Under the pieces are notes generated by a model that saw only the letters and a program-made list of their open reading frames with translations, ran no database searches and was not told where the DNA came from. Made by a program: the position numbers and the translations under genes. From the NCBI RefSeq assembly GCF_040544485.1, contig NZ_JBDZDV010000009.1, positions 1 to 42,494 on the forward strand: a stretch of DNA of 42,494 bases, written 5' to 3'. The number at the start of each line of letters is the position of its first letter. Within the stretch, counting starts at the first letter, position 1. The DNA is from Lacicoccus halitifaciens. GTDB lineage: Bacteria > Bacillota > Bacilli > Staphylococcales > Salinicoccaceae. Below are positions 18,160-24,776 of this stretch, one piece after another.

Positions 18160-18762
18160 TTATGCAAATTTAAAGCTGTAATAATCGGCAATATCCGGAT
18201 CCAGCCCCGATGCCGCCTCGCGGTCCAGCACAACCGTCACCATACGGTGCGATTTGATCTGGCTGTAAGCATCCTTGTCATTTTCCTTGGCGTTGTACAG
18301 CGCCCTGACCACATCCGCCTTGTCCGCGCCCGTTGCCACCACGAACAATTCGCGGGCATCGAACACCGGCTCATTCTTATCTTCGTCATTGAAGCCGACA
18401 TTGCCTTTACTGTCGAGGTACAAGAGCCCCAGGCTGATCTGTTTTTTATCTTTATCATCAGAATCCAGGAGACTGTTCAGTGATTCACTCGAGCCGTCTT
18501 TATGGAACTGGTTTTCAGGTATTTCAAGCTTATCCAGCACATCCGTCGTCGGTCTCCCGATCAATGCGATGTTCACCTGGGAGAAATCTGCAGGATGCTG
18601 CTTCGTCTCACCGACGAATTTTTCATAAGTCCAGTTCAGATCTTCATTCATCTCCAATGCAAGCAGGCTGGTGGGATTGTTATGGACCTGTTTCCTTAAA
18701 ATATCAGCAGTATATACACTTAAAGTTTCTTTGGTGTCGAAAATTTTAAAATTCATAGCCAT
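18160..18762 (-). CDS. NagB/RpiA-fold protein (sugar-phosphate isomerase/lactonase-like)
   Basis: This 200-aa protein resembles the glucosamine-6-phosphate deaminase/6-phosphogluconolactonase superfamily: an N-terminal element with regularly spaced helices, LNWTYEKFVGETKQHPADFSQV in mid-protein, then LGLLYLDSKGNVGFN and the VVATGADKADVV loop typical of sugar-phosphate binding. It is shorter than NagB (about 240 aa), and catalytic residues cannot be assigned confidently. ATG 18762 has GGAGG 8 nt upstream; four upstream in-frame ATGs lack such spacing. A divergent promoter region separates it from the DUF308 gene. Confidence 0.6.
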   Translation of the reverse strand: MAMNFKIFDTKETLSVYTADILRKQVHNNPTSLLALEMNEDLNWTYEKFVGETKQHPADFSQVNIALIGRPTTDVLDKLEIPENQFHKDGSSESLNSLLDSDDKDKKQISLGLLYLDSKGNVGFNDEDKNEPVFDARELFVVATGADKADVVRALYNAKENDKDAYSQIKSHRMVTVVLDREAASGLDPDIADYYSFKFA

Positions 18763-18962
18763 GGTCATTTCCTCCATATAATGTGTTTTAAGACATATCA
18801 TACTTAGTTTACCCATAATTTTATCACAAATAACACTGAAGCAACTTTAAAATGAAAATACTGTAACTTTGTGAGCAGAAAACACCCGTCCCCTCCGTAT
18901 AGCATTTATAATTATAGTTAGAGATTAATTTCACAAATTATGAATGGAGAGGATGATTCAGA

Positions 18963-19490
18963 ATGGAAGGTTCAACGAAGAAATTCAACTGGATTTCACT
19001 GATTGTCGGAATCATATTCATCATTCTGGCAATCTTTTTATTCGCAAACCCGGACGCCACTATTTTGGCCGCAGTATTCCTGCTCGGCTTCGGCGCAATC
19101 TTCAAAGGTGTCTTTGAAATTTTCTTCAGAAGGAAAATAAAGGACTACGCGGACAGGAATTATACCCTGATGCTCATCATCGGCATCATTGACATCATCA
19201 TCGGCCTGCTGATTTTGTTCAATATACAGCTTGGCATCATCGCCCTGCCGATACTGCTCGGCGCATGGTTCATCGTCGACTCCGTCTACCTGCTCATCAC
19301 ATCGAGCTACATCAAAGAACGGAGCACCAGCAGATTCTGGGCCGCGGTCATCATCGGCATCATCGGTATACTACTCGGTATCATGGTCCTGTTCAACCCG
19401 CTGACCGGACTCTTTGCTATTGCATTCCTGATGGGAATCTACTTCCTGATTGCAGGCATCGAGTTCATAATCGAAGCATTCGATTCATAG
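18963..19490 (+). CDS. DUF308 (HdeD-like) membrane protein
   Basis: This 175-aa protein consists almost entirely of six hydrophobic helices in three pairs, each pair with a similar glycine-rich pattern (IIGIIDIIIGLLILFN, IIGIIGILLGIMVLFN). This repeat is characteristic of DUF308/HdeD proteins, named after an acid-resistance membrane protein of E. coli; the role in Gram-positives is unknown. GGAGAGG lies 10 nt before the ATG. It stands alone, with AT-rich sequence upstream including TATAAT at 18907. No clear terminator follows it, so transcription may run on into the 37-residue gene. Confidence 0.85.
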   Translation: MEGSTKKFNWISLIVGIIFIILAIFLFANPDATILAAVFLLGFGAIFKGVFEIFFRRKIKDYADRNYTLMLIIGIIDIIIGLLILFNIQLGIIALPILLGAWFIVDSVYLLITSSYIKERSTSRFWAAVIIGIIGILLGIMVLFNPLTGLFAIAFLMGIYFLIAGIEFIIEAFDS

Positions 19491-19504
19491 CATTCAAAAA
19501 TTAT

Positions 19505-19534
19505 ATGAAAGCCTCTTTTTAAATGTGGTATAAT
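19505..19534 (+). promoter_or_regulatory. Extended -10 promoter of the 37-residue gene
   Basis: TGGTATAAT (19526-19534) is a perfect extended -10 element; the -35 region (TGAAAG) is weak, as is usual for this class. It predicts a start near 19541, about 40 nt before the small gene. Confidence 0.55.
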
Positions 19535-19581
19535 CAGATATAATGTAAATTATATAAGCGAGTACGCTAGGAGGCAGACTA

Positions 19582-19695
19582 ATGGATGCATTTTTAATCT
19601 TAATGGTATGTATTGCGTTTTTAACCGCAATTTTCACTGCTGGCCGTGAATCTGAGTGGGGTTACAAAGACGACGGCGAAAAGAGAATCAAATAA
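19582..19695 (+). CDS. 37-residue single-span membrane protein
   Basis: The ATG is preceded by a full AGGAGG 8 nt upstream. The product has one N-terminal hydrophobic helix (FLILMVCIAFLTAIF, residues 4-18) followed by a charged tail ending KDDGEKRIK with an internal SEWGYK. It has its own extended -10 promoter and a terminator 37 nt past the stop, so it is a complete transcription unit. The orientation is predicted to put the charged tail in the cytoplasm. I do not recognise the family; partners and role are unknown. Confidence 0.75.
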   Translation: MDAFLILMVCIAFLTAIFTAGRESEWGYKDDGEKRIK

Positions 19696-19731
19696 TATTG
19701 AAATTCGAAAGACCTGCTCAAATTGAGCATG

Positions 19732-19766
19732 ATGCCGTAGATCATTTCTGATCTGCGGTATTTTTT
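19732..19766 (+). terminator. Terminator of the 37-residue gene
   Basis: ATGCCGTAGATCA pairs with TGATCTGCGGTAT (two G-T type mismatches tolerated) around a 4-nt loop and runs into six T residues. Confidence 0.8.
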
Positions 19767-19795
19767 CGTGATATTTGGGTGGGTTTCGGCTCGAA

Positions 19796-20026
19796 GTTGC
19801 GGATATTTCTCCGTATTTCGCAACCTTCATACGATCTCAAAGGCAACGTTGCGAATTCTCACTCCTTTTTCGCAACCTTTGCCTGTATTTCACCCCAACC
19901 TTGCGAATTTACCTCCCGATTTCGTAACCTTATACCGTGTTCCAAGTCAATGTTGCGGATCTATTCTCCTTTTTCGCAACTCTTGCCTGTATTTCATCCT
20001 GATCTTACGAATCCAAGGTAATAAGC
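19796..20026. repeat. 52-bp-periodic array of dyad repeats
   Basis: Four 29-nt units start at 19796, 19848, 19900 and 19952, exactly 52 nt apart, and a decayed fifth starts at 20004. Each unit is an imperfect dyad: STTGCGRAT at the left, CTCC near the centre, TTTCGCAAC at the right. The 23-nt intervals alternate between two related types: 19877 and 19981 share TTGCCTGTATTTCA, while 19825 and 19929 resemble each other. The true tandem period is therefore about 104 bp with a 52-bp sub-period. There is no coding pattern and no cas gene. This fills most of the gene-free stretch 19696-20196. Confidence 0.85.
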
Positions 20027-20070
20027 AATTAAAAACTTCATGATAACTCATTAGAGTTCGAATTGTAATA

Positions 20071-20114
20071 AAAAAAGACGACTTCAAACCCATTGATTTG
20101 AAGTCGTCTTTTTT
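20071..20114. terminator. Bidirectional terminator downstream of nfrA
   Basis: An 18-nt arm AAAAAAGACGACTTCAAA pairs perfectly with its complement around an 8-nt loop. It has A and T runs at both ends. It is the only terminator after the queG-trmL-nfrA unit on the minus strand. Confidence 0.9.
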
Positions 20115-20196
20115 CATAATTCGATTTATATTACTGCTTTCTGCTTGCATAGAATATCAGCAGTGCATTACTTGTAAACAGCGGGAAGCTACACTC

Positions 20197-20940
20197 TTAC
20201 TGCCCTAAAAATCCCTGCTTTTTAACGACTTCGTCGACATCCAGGCGCTGCTTTTTATTGAGCATGCCGACCACCTGGTCGCTCCACGAATCATCCCTCT
20301 TGCCGCCTGTGCGTTCTTTATAGTATGCGCTCACACGCTCGTCATAATCTTCGATTTCCTCTTTCGTCTCATCCAGATGCTGGTAGGTGTTCTCGTGATA
20401 TACCGCTTCAAACGGCAGTCGCTCCTTCACACTGCCTTCGTGTGCCGGGTAGCCCGCCACCATGCCGAAGAGCGGGAATGTGCCTTCAGGCAGCTCGAGT
20501 ATCTCGATCACTTTCGCCATATCGTTCCTCAGAGAACCGATGTAGCAGATGCCGAGTCCGATGCTCTCGGCCGCAACGGCGAGGTTCTGCGCCGCAAGCG
20601 CCGCATCGACGGTGCCGACGATGAACTGTTCCGTCAGATGGAAGTTGATCGGTGCATCTTTTTCTTCAGATAAGTCGCGGTGTCTTCTATAGTCTGCAAC
20701 GAAGACGAATAAATGCCCGTTGTTCTCGACATAGGGCTGGGTGCTGATTTCCTTCAGTGCTTTCTTCTTTTCAGGATCCGTCACCCCGATGATCGTATAT
20801 GCCTGGACGTAACTTGAAGTGCTGGCACTCTGTGCCGCTTCAACGAGCATCCTGATCGTCTCGTCCGGTAATTTCTCTTCGGTGAATTTACGTATTGAAC
20901 GGTGGTTTTTAAGCAAGTCAATCACTGCATACTTTTCCAT
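20197..20940 (-). CDS. nfrA: NfrA-type flavin nitroreductase (NAD(P)H oxidoreductase)
   Basis: This 247-aa cytoplasmic FMN-dependent oxidoreductase belongs to the nitroreductase family. It has the FMN-binding N-terminus NHRSIRKFTEEKLPDE, the AAQSASTSSYVQAYTIIGV segment and the C-terminal arm (AYYKERTGGKRDDSWSDQ) typical of NfrA/Frp subgroup proteins. These reduce FMN, nitro compounds and disulfides using NADPH or NADH; S. aureus NfrA is linked to disulfide stress. AGGAGG lies 10 nt before the ATG. It is 14 nt after trmL and is the last gene of a queG-trmL-nfrA unit. Confidence 0.88.
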   Translation of the reverse strand: MEKYAVIDLLKNHRSIRKFTEEKLPDETIRMLVEAAQSASTSSYVQAYTIIGVTDPEKKKALKEISTQPYVENNGHLFVFVADYRRHRDLSEEKDAPINFHLTEQFIVGTVDAALAAQNLAVAAESIGLGICYIGSLRNDMAKVIEILELPEGTFPLFGMVAGYPAHEGSVKERLPFEAVYHENTYQHLDETKEEIEDYDERVSAYYKERTGGKRDDSWSDQVVGMLNKKQRLDVDEVVKKQGFLGQ

Positions 20941-20954
20941 GTCAAAGTGTCCTC

Positions 20955-21425
20955 CTATATAAGTCCCGGATAGTTTTGCTGCCTCAATGCTTCATATACT
21001 AGCATAGTTGCGGTATTAGCCAAATTCAGCGACCTGACGTTCTCCGTCATCGGCACCCTCAGCAGCGTTTCATCATATTCTTCCCTGACCCACTCGGGCA
21101 GCCCTGTCGTCTCACGGCCGAAGACGAAGTAATGGTTCTCGTCAAAGTCAGAGTAATCCATATCCGAGTGGGCCTTTTTGCCGTGTTTTGAAAGCATGTA
21201 ATAATTGCCTTCACTTTCTTCAAAAAACTGTTCGATCGATTCATAATAATGGATGTCCACAAACTCCCAGTAATCCAGACCTGCCCGCCTCACCATCTTC
21301 TCTTCGACGCTGAAGCCGAGCGGCTTGATCAAATGCAGTGTGGTATCCGTCGCTGCACATGTACGGGCGATATTCCCCGTATTCTGGGGTATTTCCGGTT
21401 GAAATAAAACGATGTGGTTCGGCAT
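20955..21425 (-). CDS. trmL: tRNA (cytidine/uridine-34 2'-O)-methyltransferase TrmL
   Basis: This 156-aa SPOUT (SpoU) methyltransferase is the minimal TrmL/CspR type. Motif 1 QPEIPQNTGNIARTC, motif 2 FGRETTGLP and motif 3 VPMTENVRSLNLANT form the trefoil knot that binds S-adenosylmethionine. TrmL methylates the ribose of wobble nucleotide 34 in tRNA-Leu isoacceptors. GAGG lies 8 nt before the ATG. It is 13 nt after queG, which also acts on nucleotide 34, so the operon combines two wobble-base modifications. Confidence 0.93.
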   Translation of the reverse strand: MPNHIVLFQPEIPQNTGNIARTCAATDTTLHLIKPLGFSVEEKMVRRAGLDYWEFVDIHYYESIEQFFEESEGNYYMLSKHGKKAHSDMDYSDFDENHYFVFGRETTGLPEWVREEYDETLLRVPMTENVRSLNLANTATMLVYEALRQQNYPGLI

Positions 21426-21438
21426 GTCTTCTTCCTCT

Positions 21439-22572
21439 CTAATGACTGGTTTCCTGGATGCCTTTCAGCATTTCCTCTTTCACTTCCGCATCCTGTTCGT
21501 GCGGATATCTTTCATGGATGTACCCGGCGGCATCACTGCCCTGGATCTGGCCGATCGCCCAGTAGGCGGTGCCCTTGATCACCGGACGCGGATCATTTTC
21601 CGCAACACGCTTCAAAGTGTCCACTGCAGATTCCTCTTTAAAATGTGCCAATGCAATTATAGCATTTCTCTGGATCGGCTTCTTCCCCCGCCATACCCCG
21701 GCGAGGTGGCCGTACTTCTCCTTGAACTCCCTGTTGGATATTTCAAGGAGCGGCTCAAGCTCAGGCTTCAATATTTCAGGTTCGAGGACGATATCCTCAT
21801 GGTGATCGGTGTTGATGCCCTTATTCCTCGGGCAGACCTGCTGGCATGTGTCGCACCCGTATAAGCGGTTGCCGATCTTATATCTGTACTCATCCGGCAT
21901 CCAGCCTTTGATCTGGGTGAGGAACGAGATGCATTTGTTGGAATCGAGCTGGCCGTTGCCGACGAGCGCCCCTGTCGGACAGCGGTCGACGCATATGTTG
22001 CAGTCTCCGCATGAATCGATCAACTCCTCGTCCGGCGGGAACGGGTAGCTGACGATCATTTCGCCGAGGTATGTGTAGGTCCCGAGCTCCGGGTTGATGA
22101 CGAAGCCGTTCTTGCCGATGTAGCCGAGGCCGCTTCTCCGCGCCACTTCACGGTCTGAGAGCACGCCCGTGTCCACCATCGATTTCGTCTCAATCCCCGG
22201 GTCGATGGACTTGATATAGGCTTCAAGCTTATTGAGACGCCTGTTCAGCAGTTCATGGTAATCCATGCCCCATGAGGCACGGGCGAACATCCCCCGCCGG
22301 CTGCCCTTCCTGCCCTTCGGCGCATCCGGGAGTTTATTCGGATACCCGACGGCGATGGCGATGATGCTTTTCGCACTCGGCAGGCTTGCTTTCGGGTTCG
22401 TGCGCTCTTCCACGCTGCCTTTTTCAAAGCCTGATGCATATCCCTTGTCCAGATAGTCGATGAGCTTCGCCTTATATTCCAAAAATGGCTCGGCATGCGT
22501 GAAGCCGATATCGTCGATGCCGATGCTGTGGGCGTAGTCGATGACTTTCCGCTTGAATTCATGACGGTCCAT
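21439..22572 (-). CDS. queG: Epoxyqueuosine reductase QueG
   Basis: This 377-aa cobalamin- and iron-sulfur-dependent enzyme performs the last step of queuosine synthesis at tRNA wobble position 34. Two [4Fe-4S] motifs are visible, CGDCNICVDRCPTGAL and CDTCQQVCPRNK; the N-terminal half is the cobalamin-binding part, and the C-terminal 80 residues form HEAT-like repeats. Length is typical. ATG 22572 has AGGAGG 7 nt upstream; in-frame ATGs at 22578 and 22590 are worse placed. The promoter of the divergent ABC-F gene begins right behind the ribosome site. Confidence 0.94.
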   Translation of the reverse strand: MDRHEFKRKVIDYAHSIGIDDIGFTHAEPFLEYKAKLIDYLDKGYASGFEKGSVEERTNPKASLPSAKSIIAIAVGYPNKLPDAPKGRKGSRRGMFARASWGMDYHELLNRRLNKLEAYIKSIDPGIETKSMVDTGVLSDREVARRSGLGYIGKNGFVINPELGTYTYLGEMIVSYPFPPDEELIDSCGDCNICVDRCPTGALVGNGQLDSNKCISFLTQIKGWMPDEYRYKIGNRLYGCDTCQQVCPRNKGINTDHHEDIVLEPEILKPELEPLLEISNREFKEKYGHLAGVWRGKKPIQRNAIIALAHFKEESAVDTLKRVAENDPRPVIKGTAYWAIGQIQGSDAAGYIHERYPHEQDAEVKEEMLKGIQETSH

Positions 22573-22589
22573 GATCATTCCTCCTTTCA

Positions 22590-22618
22590 TTGAAAATAAA
22601 CACTGAAAAGTGTAATAT
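22590..22618 (+). promoter_or_regulatory. Sigma-A promoter of the ABC-F leader
   Basis: TTGAAA (22590-22595) and TAATAT (22613-22618) are 17 nt apart. It predicts a start near 22625 and hence a leader RNA of about 225 nt before the ABC-F start codon. Confidence 0.65.
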
Positions 22619-22634
22619 GGAATTAATTATAGAG

Positions 22635-22750
22635 AAAAGGAGTGAAATCAGGCCGATGAAGTAAATTATCCTTTACCCATGACATATTGATGCTTATTCA
22701 GCATGCAAAAAATGTCGGATCAGGATAATCACGGCCTAATTTTCTCCTTG
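22635..22750 (+). promoter_or_regulatory. Structured leader RNA of the ABC-F gene
   Basis: Five nested complementary pairs build one long imperfect hairpin: AAGGAG 22637/CTCCTT 22744, AGGCCG 22650/CGGCCT 22732, ATTATCCT 22665/AGGATAAT 22722, GACAT 22681/ATGTC 22712, and ATGC 22690/GCAT 22701. The outermost helix buries a perfect ribosome site (AAGGAG), which could serve a tiny frame ATG AAG TAA at 22656. CGGCCT can instead pair with AGGCC at 22804, next to the terminator. This is the layout of a ribosome-sensing attenuator; the mechanism is inferred. Confidence 0.7.
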
Positions 22751-22773
22751 TTCATTACGGATGATGTTATTTA

Positions 22774-22803
22774 ATGTGTTTTATGAAGCATATTATAACA
22801 TAG
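22774..22803 (+). CDS. Candidate 9-codon leader peptide
   Basis: The frame ATG TGT TTT ATG AAG CAT ATT ATA ACA TAG encodes MCFMKHIIT and ends 12 nt before the attenuator stem. It lies where drug-stalled leader peptides sit in erm and ARE ABC-F genes. No convincing ribosome site precedes it, so translation is uncertain. An alternative leader is the frame opening at 22761, which runs in phase into the ABC-F gene. Confidence 0.35.
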   Translation: MCFMKHIIT

Positions 22804-22815
22804 AGGCCCGTCGTA

Positions 22816-22850
22816 CCCTGATTCGAAATACTGAATTCGGGGGTTTTTTT
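22816..22850 (+). terminator. Attenuator terminator ending at the ABC-F start codon
   Basis: An imperfect stem (CCCTGATTC against GAATTCGGGGG) is followed by seven T residues, and the next base is the A of the ABC-F ATG. The G run is both the 3' stem arm and the only possible ribosome site, so folding would block both transcription and translation. Confidence 0.7.
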
Positions 22851-24371
22851 ATGCTTGAATTGAAAGATATCCACCTGGAAGTGAATGGTGAGCTTCTGCT
22901 CTCAGTCGATCACCTTCTGGTACAGGAACATAAGACGATCGGATTGATCGGCAGAAACGGCAGCGGCAAAACGACACTCTTCAACCATATGATTGAAAAC
23001 AGTGAGATTTATACGGAGGACACCATCCAGCTGATTCCGCAGATCAAGGATACCGACATTAAAAAAAGCGGCGGCGAGACGACACAGCTGTATTTAAACC
23101 GGACGCTGAATAAGGATGCAGGGATCATGCTTTTGGATGAGCCCACCACACACCTCGATGAGCAGTATTCCAAAGCTCTGGTGAAAAAGCTGCAGCATAT
23201 CGATAATATCAAGATTATCGCCTCCCACGACCGTGAATTCCTGAACAGGACCGTCGATGAAATATGGTCCATTGAGGACAATTCGATCAAAGTCTACCCG
23301 GGCAACTACGACAAATATAAGGAGATGAAAGAGCACTCCATAAAGAGGCAGCAGGATGAGTATGATAAATATGTAAAAGTTAAAAAACAATTATCAAATG
23401 CGATTGATAAGAAAAAGCGTCAGGCGGATGGCGCCGCAAAAGTAAAGGATAAGTCTGATTCCGACGTGAATGTCATCGGTGCAAAACCCTACTTCAACAA
23501 GAAACAGAAGAAACTCGACCAGGTGGCGGGCGGCATGAAATCCCGGTTGGAACAGCTTGAAGTAAAGGACAAGCCGATCGAGGAGAAGGAAATCAAGTTC
23601 CATACCCAGGATATGGAATCCCTCGGTCAAAAGATGATCATCAGAATTGAGGATGAAGATATCAAACGTGAAGATAAAACCATATTGGCAGGGGCTTCTT
23701 TATTTGTAAGAGCGGGTGAAAAGATCTCAATAACCGGCGCAAACGGCAGCGGTAAAACCAGCCTGCTCAACCATATCCACGAAAAATATAAAGAGTCTTC
23801 ACTTAAAATCGGCTATTTCCACCAGCAGCTGGAATCACTTGATAATGATAGGACCATCATTGAAAACATCATGACAGCGAGCCGCTATGATGAGACGACC
23901 GTCAGGACCGTCCTTGCCAGGCTGAATATAAAGCGCGATGCGGTATATAAGAAAATAAGCGTCATCAGCGGCGGGGAACGCGTCAAAGTCCAGCTTGTGA
24001 AAATCTTGATGTCGGATATTCAGTTGATGATGCTCGATGAGCCGACGAACTTTCTCGACATCCATACGGTTGAAGCACTTGAAGACATGCTGCAGAGCCA
24101 TCCTGCGGCCATCATCCTCGTTTCACATGACCGGTTACTCCGTGAAAATATCACTGACACCAATTACAATATTGAGTATGGAAAACTGCTCAGTGATCAG
24201 ACTACTGAATTTCTTGATGACACCGGGGAAGCACTGATGGTTCTTGAGAATAAAATCACTGAAGTGCTCAGCAGATTGTCTCTTGAACCCACTGAAGCTC
24301 TCGATGCCGAGTTCAACCGCTTACTCGAAGAAAAACGGGTATTGTTAGGCAAACGGGATAAGAGGAGATGA
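22851..24371 (+). CDS. ABC-F ribosome-protection ATPase, Vga/Vml-like
   Basis: This 506-aa protein has two ABC domains and no membrane segment. Domain 1 has Walker A GRNGSGKT (34-41), signature SGGE (73-76) and Walker B LLDEP (94-98); domain 2 has Walker A GANGSGKT (296-303), SGGE (373-376) and MLDEP. The short distance from Walker A to signature in domain 1, the charged linker with GAKPYFNKKQKK, and the ending KITEVLSRLSLEPTEALD closely resemble Vga(A). Such proteins displace lincosamides, pleuromutilins and streptogramin A from the ribosome. Resistance here is inferred. A frame open from 22761 is treated as leader. An attenuator upstream fits drug-inducible expression. Confidence 0.88.
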   Translation: MLELKDIHLEVNGELLLSVDHLLVQEHKTIGLIGRNGSGKTTLFNHMIENSEIYTEDTIQLIPQIKDTDIKKSGGETTQLYLNRTLNKDAGIMLLDEPTTHLDEQYSKALVKKLQHIDNIKIIASHDREFLNRTVDEIWSIEDNSIKVYPGNYDKYKEMKEHSIKRQQDEYDKYVKVKKQLSNAIDKKKRQADGAAKVKDKSDSDVNVIGAKPYFNKKQKKLDQVAGGMKSRLEQLEVKDKPIEEKEIKFHTQDMESLGQKMIIRIEDEDIKREDKTILAGASLFVRAGEKISITGANGSGKTSLLNHIHEKYKESSLKIGYFHQQLESLDNDRTIIENIMTASRYDETTVRTVLARLNIKRDAVYKKISVISGGERVKVQLVKILMSDIQLMMLDEPTNFLDIHTVEALEDMLQSHPAAIILVSHDRLLRENITDTNYNIEYGKLLSDQTTEFLDDTGEALMVLENKITEVLSRLSLEPTEALDAEFNRLLEEKRVLLGKRDKRR

Positions 24372-24375
24372 GATG

Positions 24376-24723
24376 ATGCTCAAACTGAAAAGGGTGTATG
24401 AGGATGTCTCCGGGCAGGATGGGAAGCGGATACTTGTGGACGGCATCTGGCCGAGGGGCGTCAAAAAGGAAGAGCTTGAACATGATGAATGGATGAAGGA
24501 GATTGCACCTTCGTCGGAACTCAGGAAGTGGTTCGACCATGACCCGGATAAATGGGATGAATTCAAAGAAAAATATAAGAAGGAACTGGATGACTGTAAG
24601 GAAGTTTTGATGCAAATCAAGGAGGATTCCGACGGACATAATGTCACCCTGCTTTATGCTGCAAAAGACGAAAAGCATAACCAGGCTGTGGTGATCAAGG
24701 AATATATCGAGGATTTGAAGTAG
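24376..24723 (+). CDS. DUF488 (YeaO-like) family protein
   Basis: This 115-aa protein has the DUF488 hallmarks RVYED at the start, DGIWPRGVKKEEL (about residues 25-37), IAPSSELRKWFDHDPDKWDEF and a C-terminal LLYAAKDEKHNQA. Function of the family is unknown, although conserved Arg, Trp and His residues suggest an enzyme or ligand-binding fold. AGAGGAG is 8 nt before ATG 24376 (another ATG at 24373). It begins 4 nt after the ABC-F stop, so both share the attenuated transcript and the terminator at 24735. Confidence 0.83.
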   Translation: MLKLKRVYEDVSGQDGKRILVDGIWPRGVKKEELEHDEWMKEIAPSSELRKWFDHDPDKWDEFKEKYKKELDDCKEVLMQIKEDSDGHNVTLLYAAKDEKHNQAVVIKEYIEDLK

Positions 24724-24734
24724 CAACGCAAATG

Positions 24735-24772
24735 AAAAAGGCCTCAAAACCAATAGGTTTTGAGGCCTTTTT
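24735..24772. terminator. Convergent bidirectional terminator
   Basis: AAAAAGGCCTCAAAACC pairs perfectly with its complement around a 4-nt loop. It ends both the ABC-F/DUF488 unit and copB. Confidence 0.92.
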
Positions 24773-24776
24773 CTGC

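Noticed and set aside
18884..18918. Sigma-B type promoter before the DUF308 gene
   Set aside because: No GTTT/GGGTAT pair at proper spacing; only an isolated TATAAT is visible, so no promoter is claimed.
19796..20026. CRISPR array (29-nt repeats, 23-nt spacers)
   Set aside because: Spacers are related to each other in an alternating pattern, repeats vary in arms and core, and no cas gene is present. It is a tandem duplication of a two-part element.
19768..20043. Open frames of 80-91 codons across the repeat array
   Set aside because: No ribosome sites, and the 52-bp period is not a multiple of three, so the frame has no consistent repeat. The frames are by-products of low stop density.
22761..22850. 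30-residue N-terminal extension of the ABC-F protein
   Set aside because: The frame is open and in phase, but it has no ribosome site, runs through the terminator stem, and homologues begin at MLELKDIHLE-like sequence.
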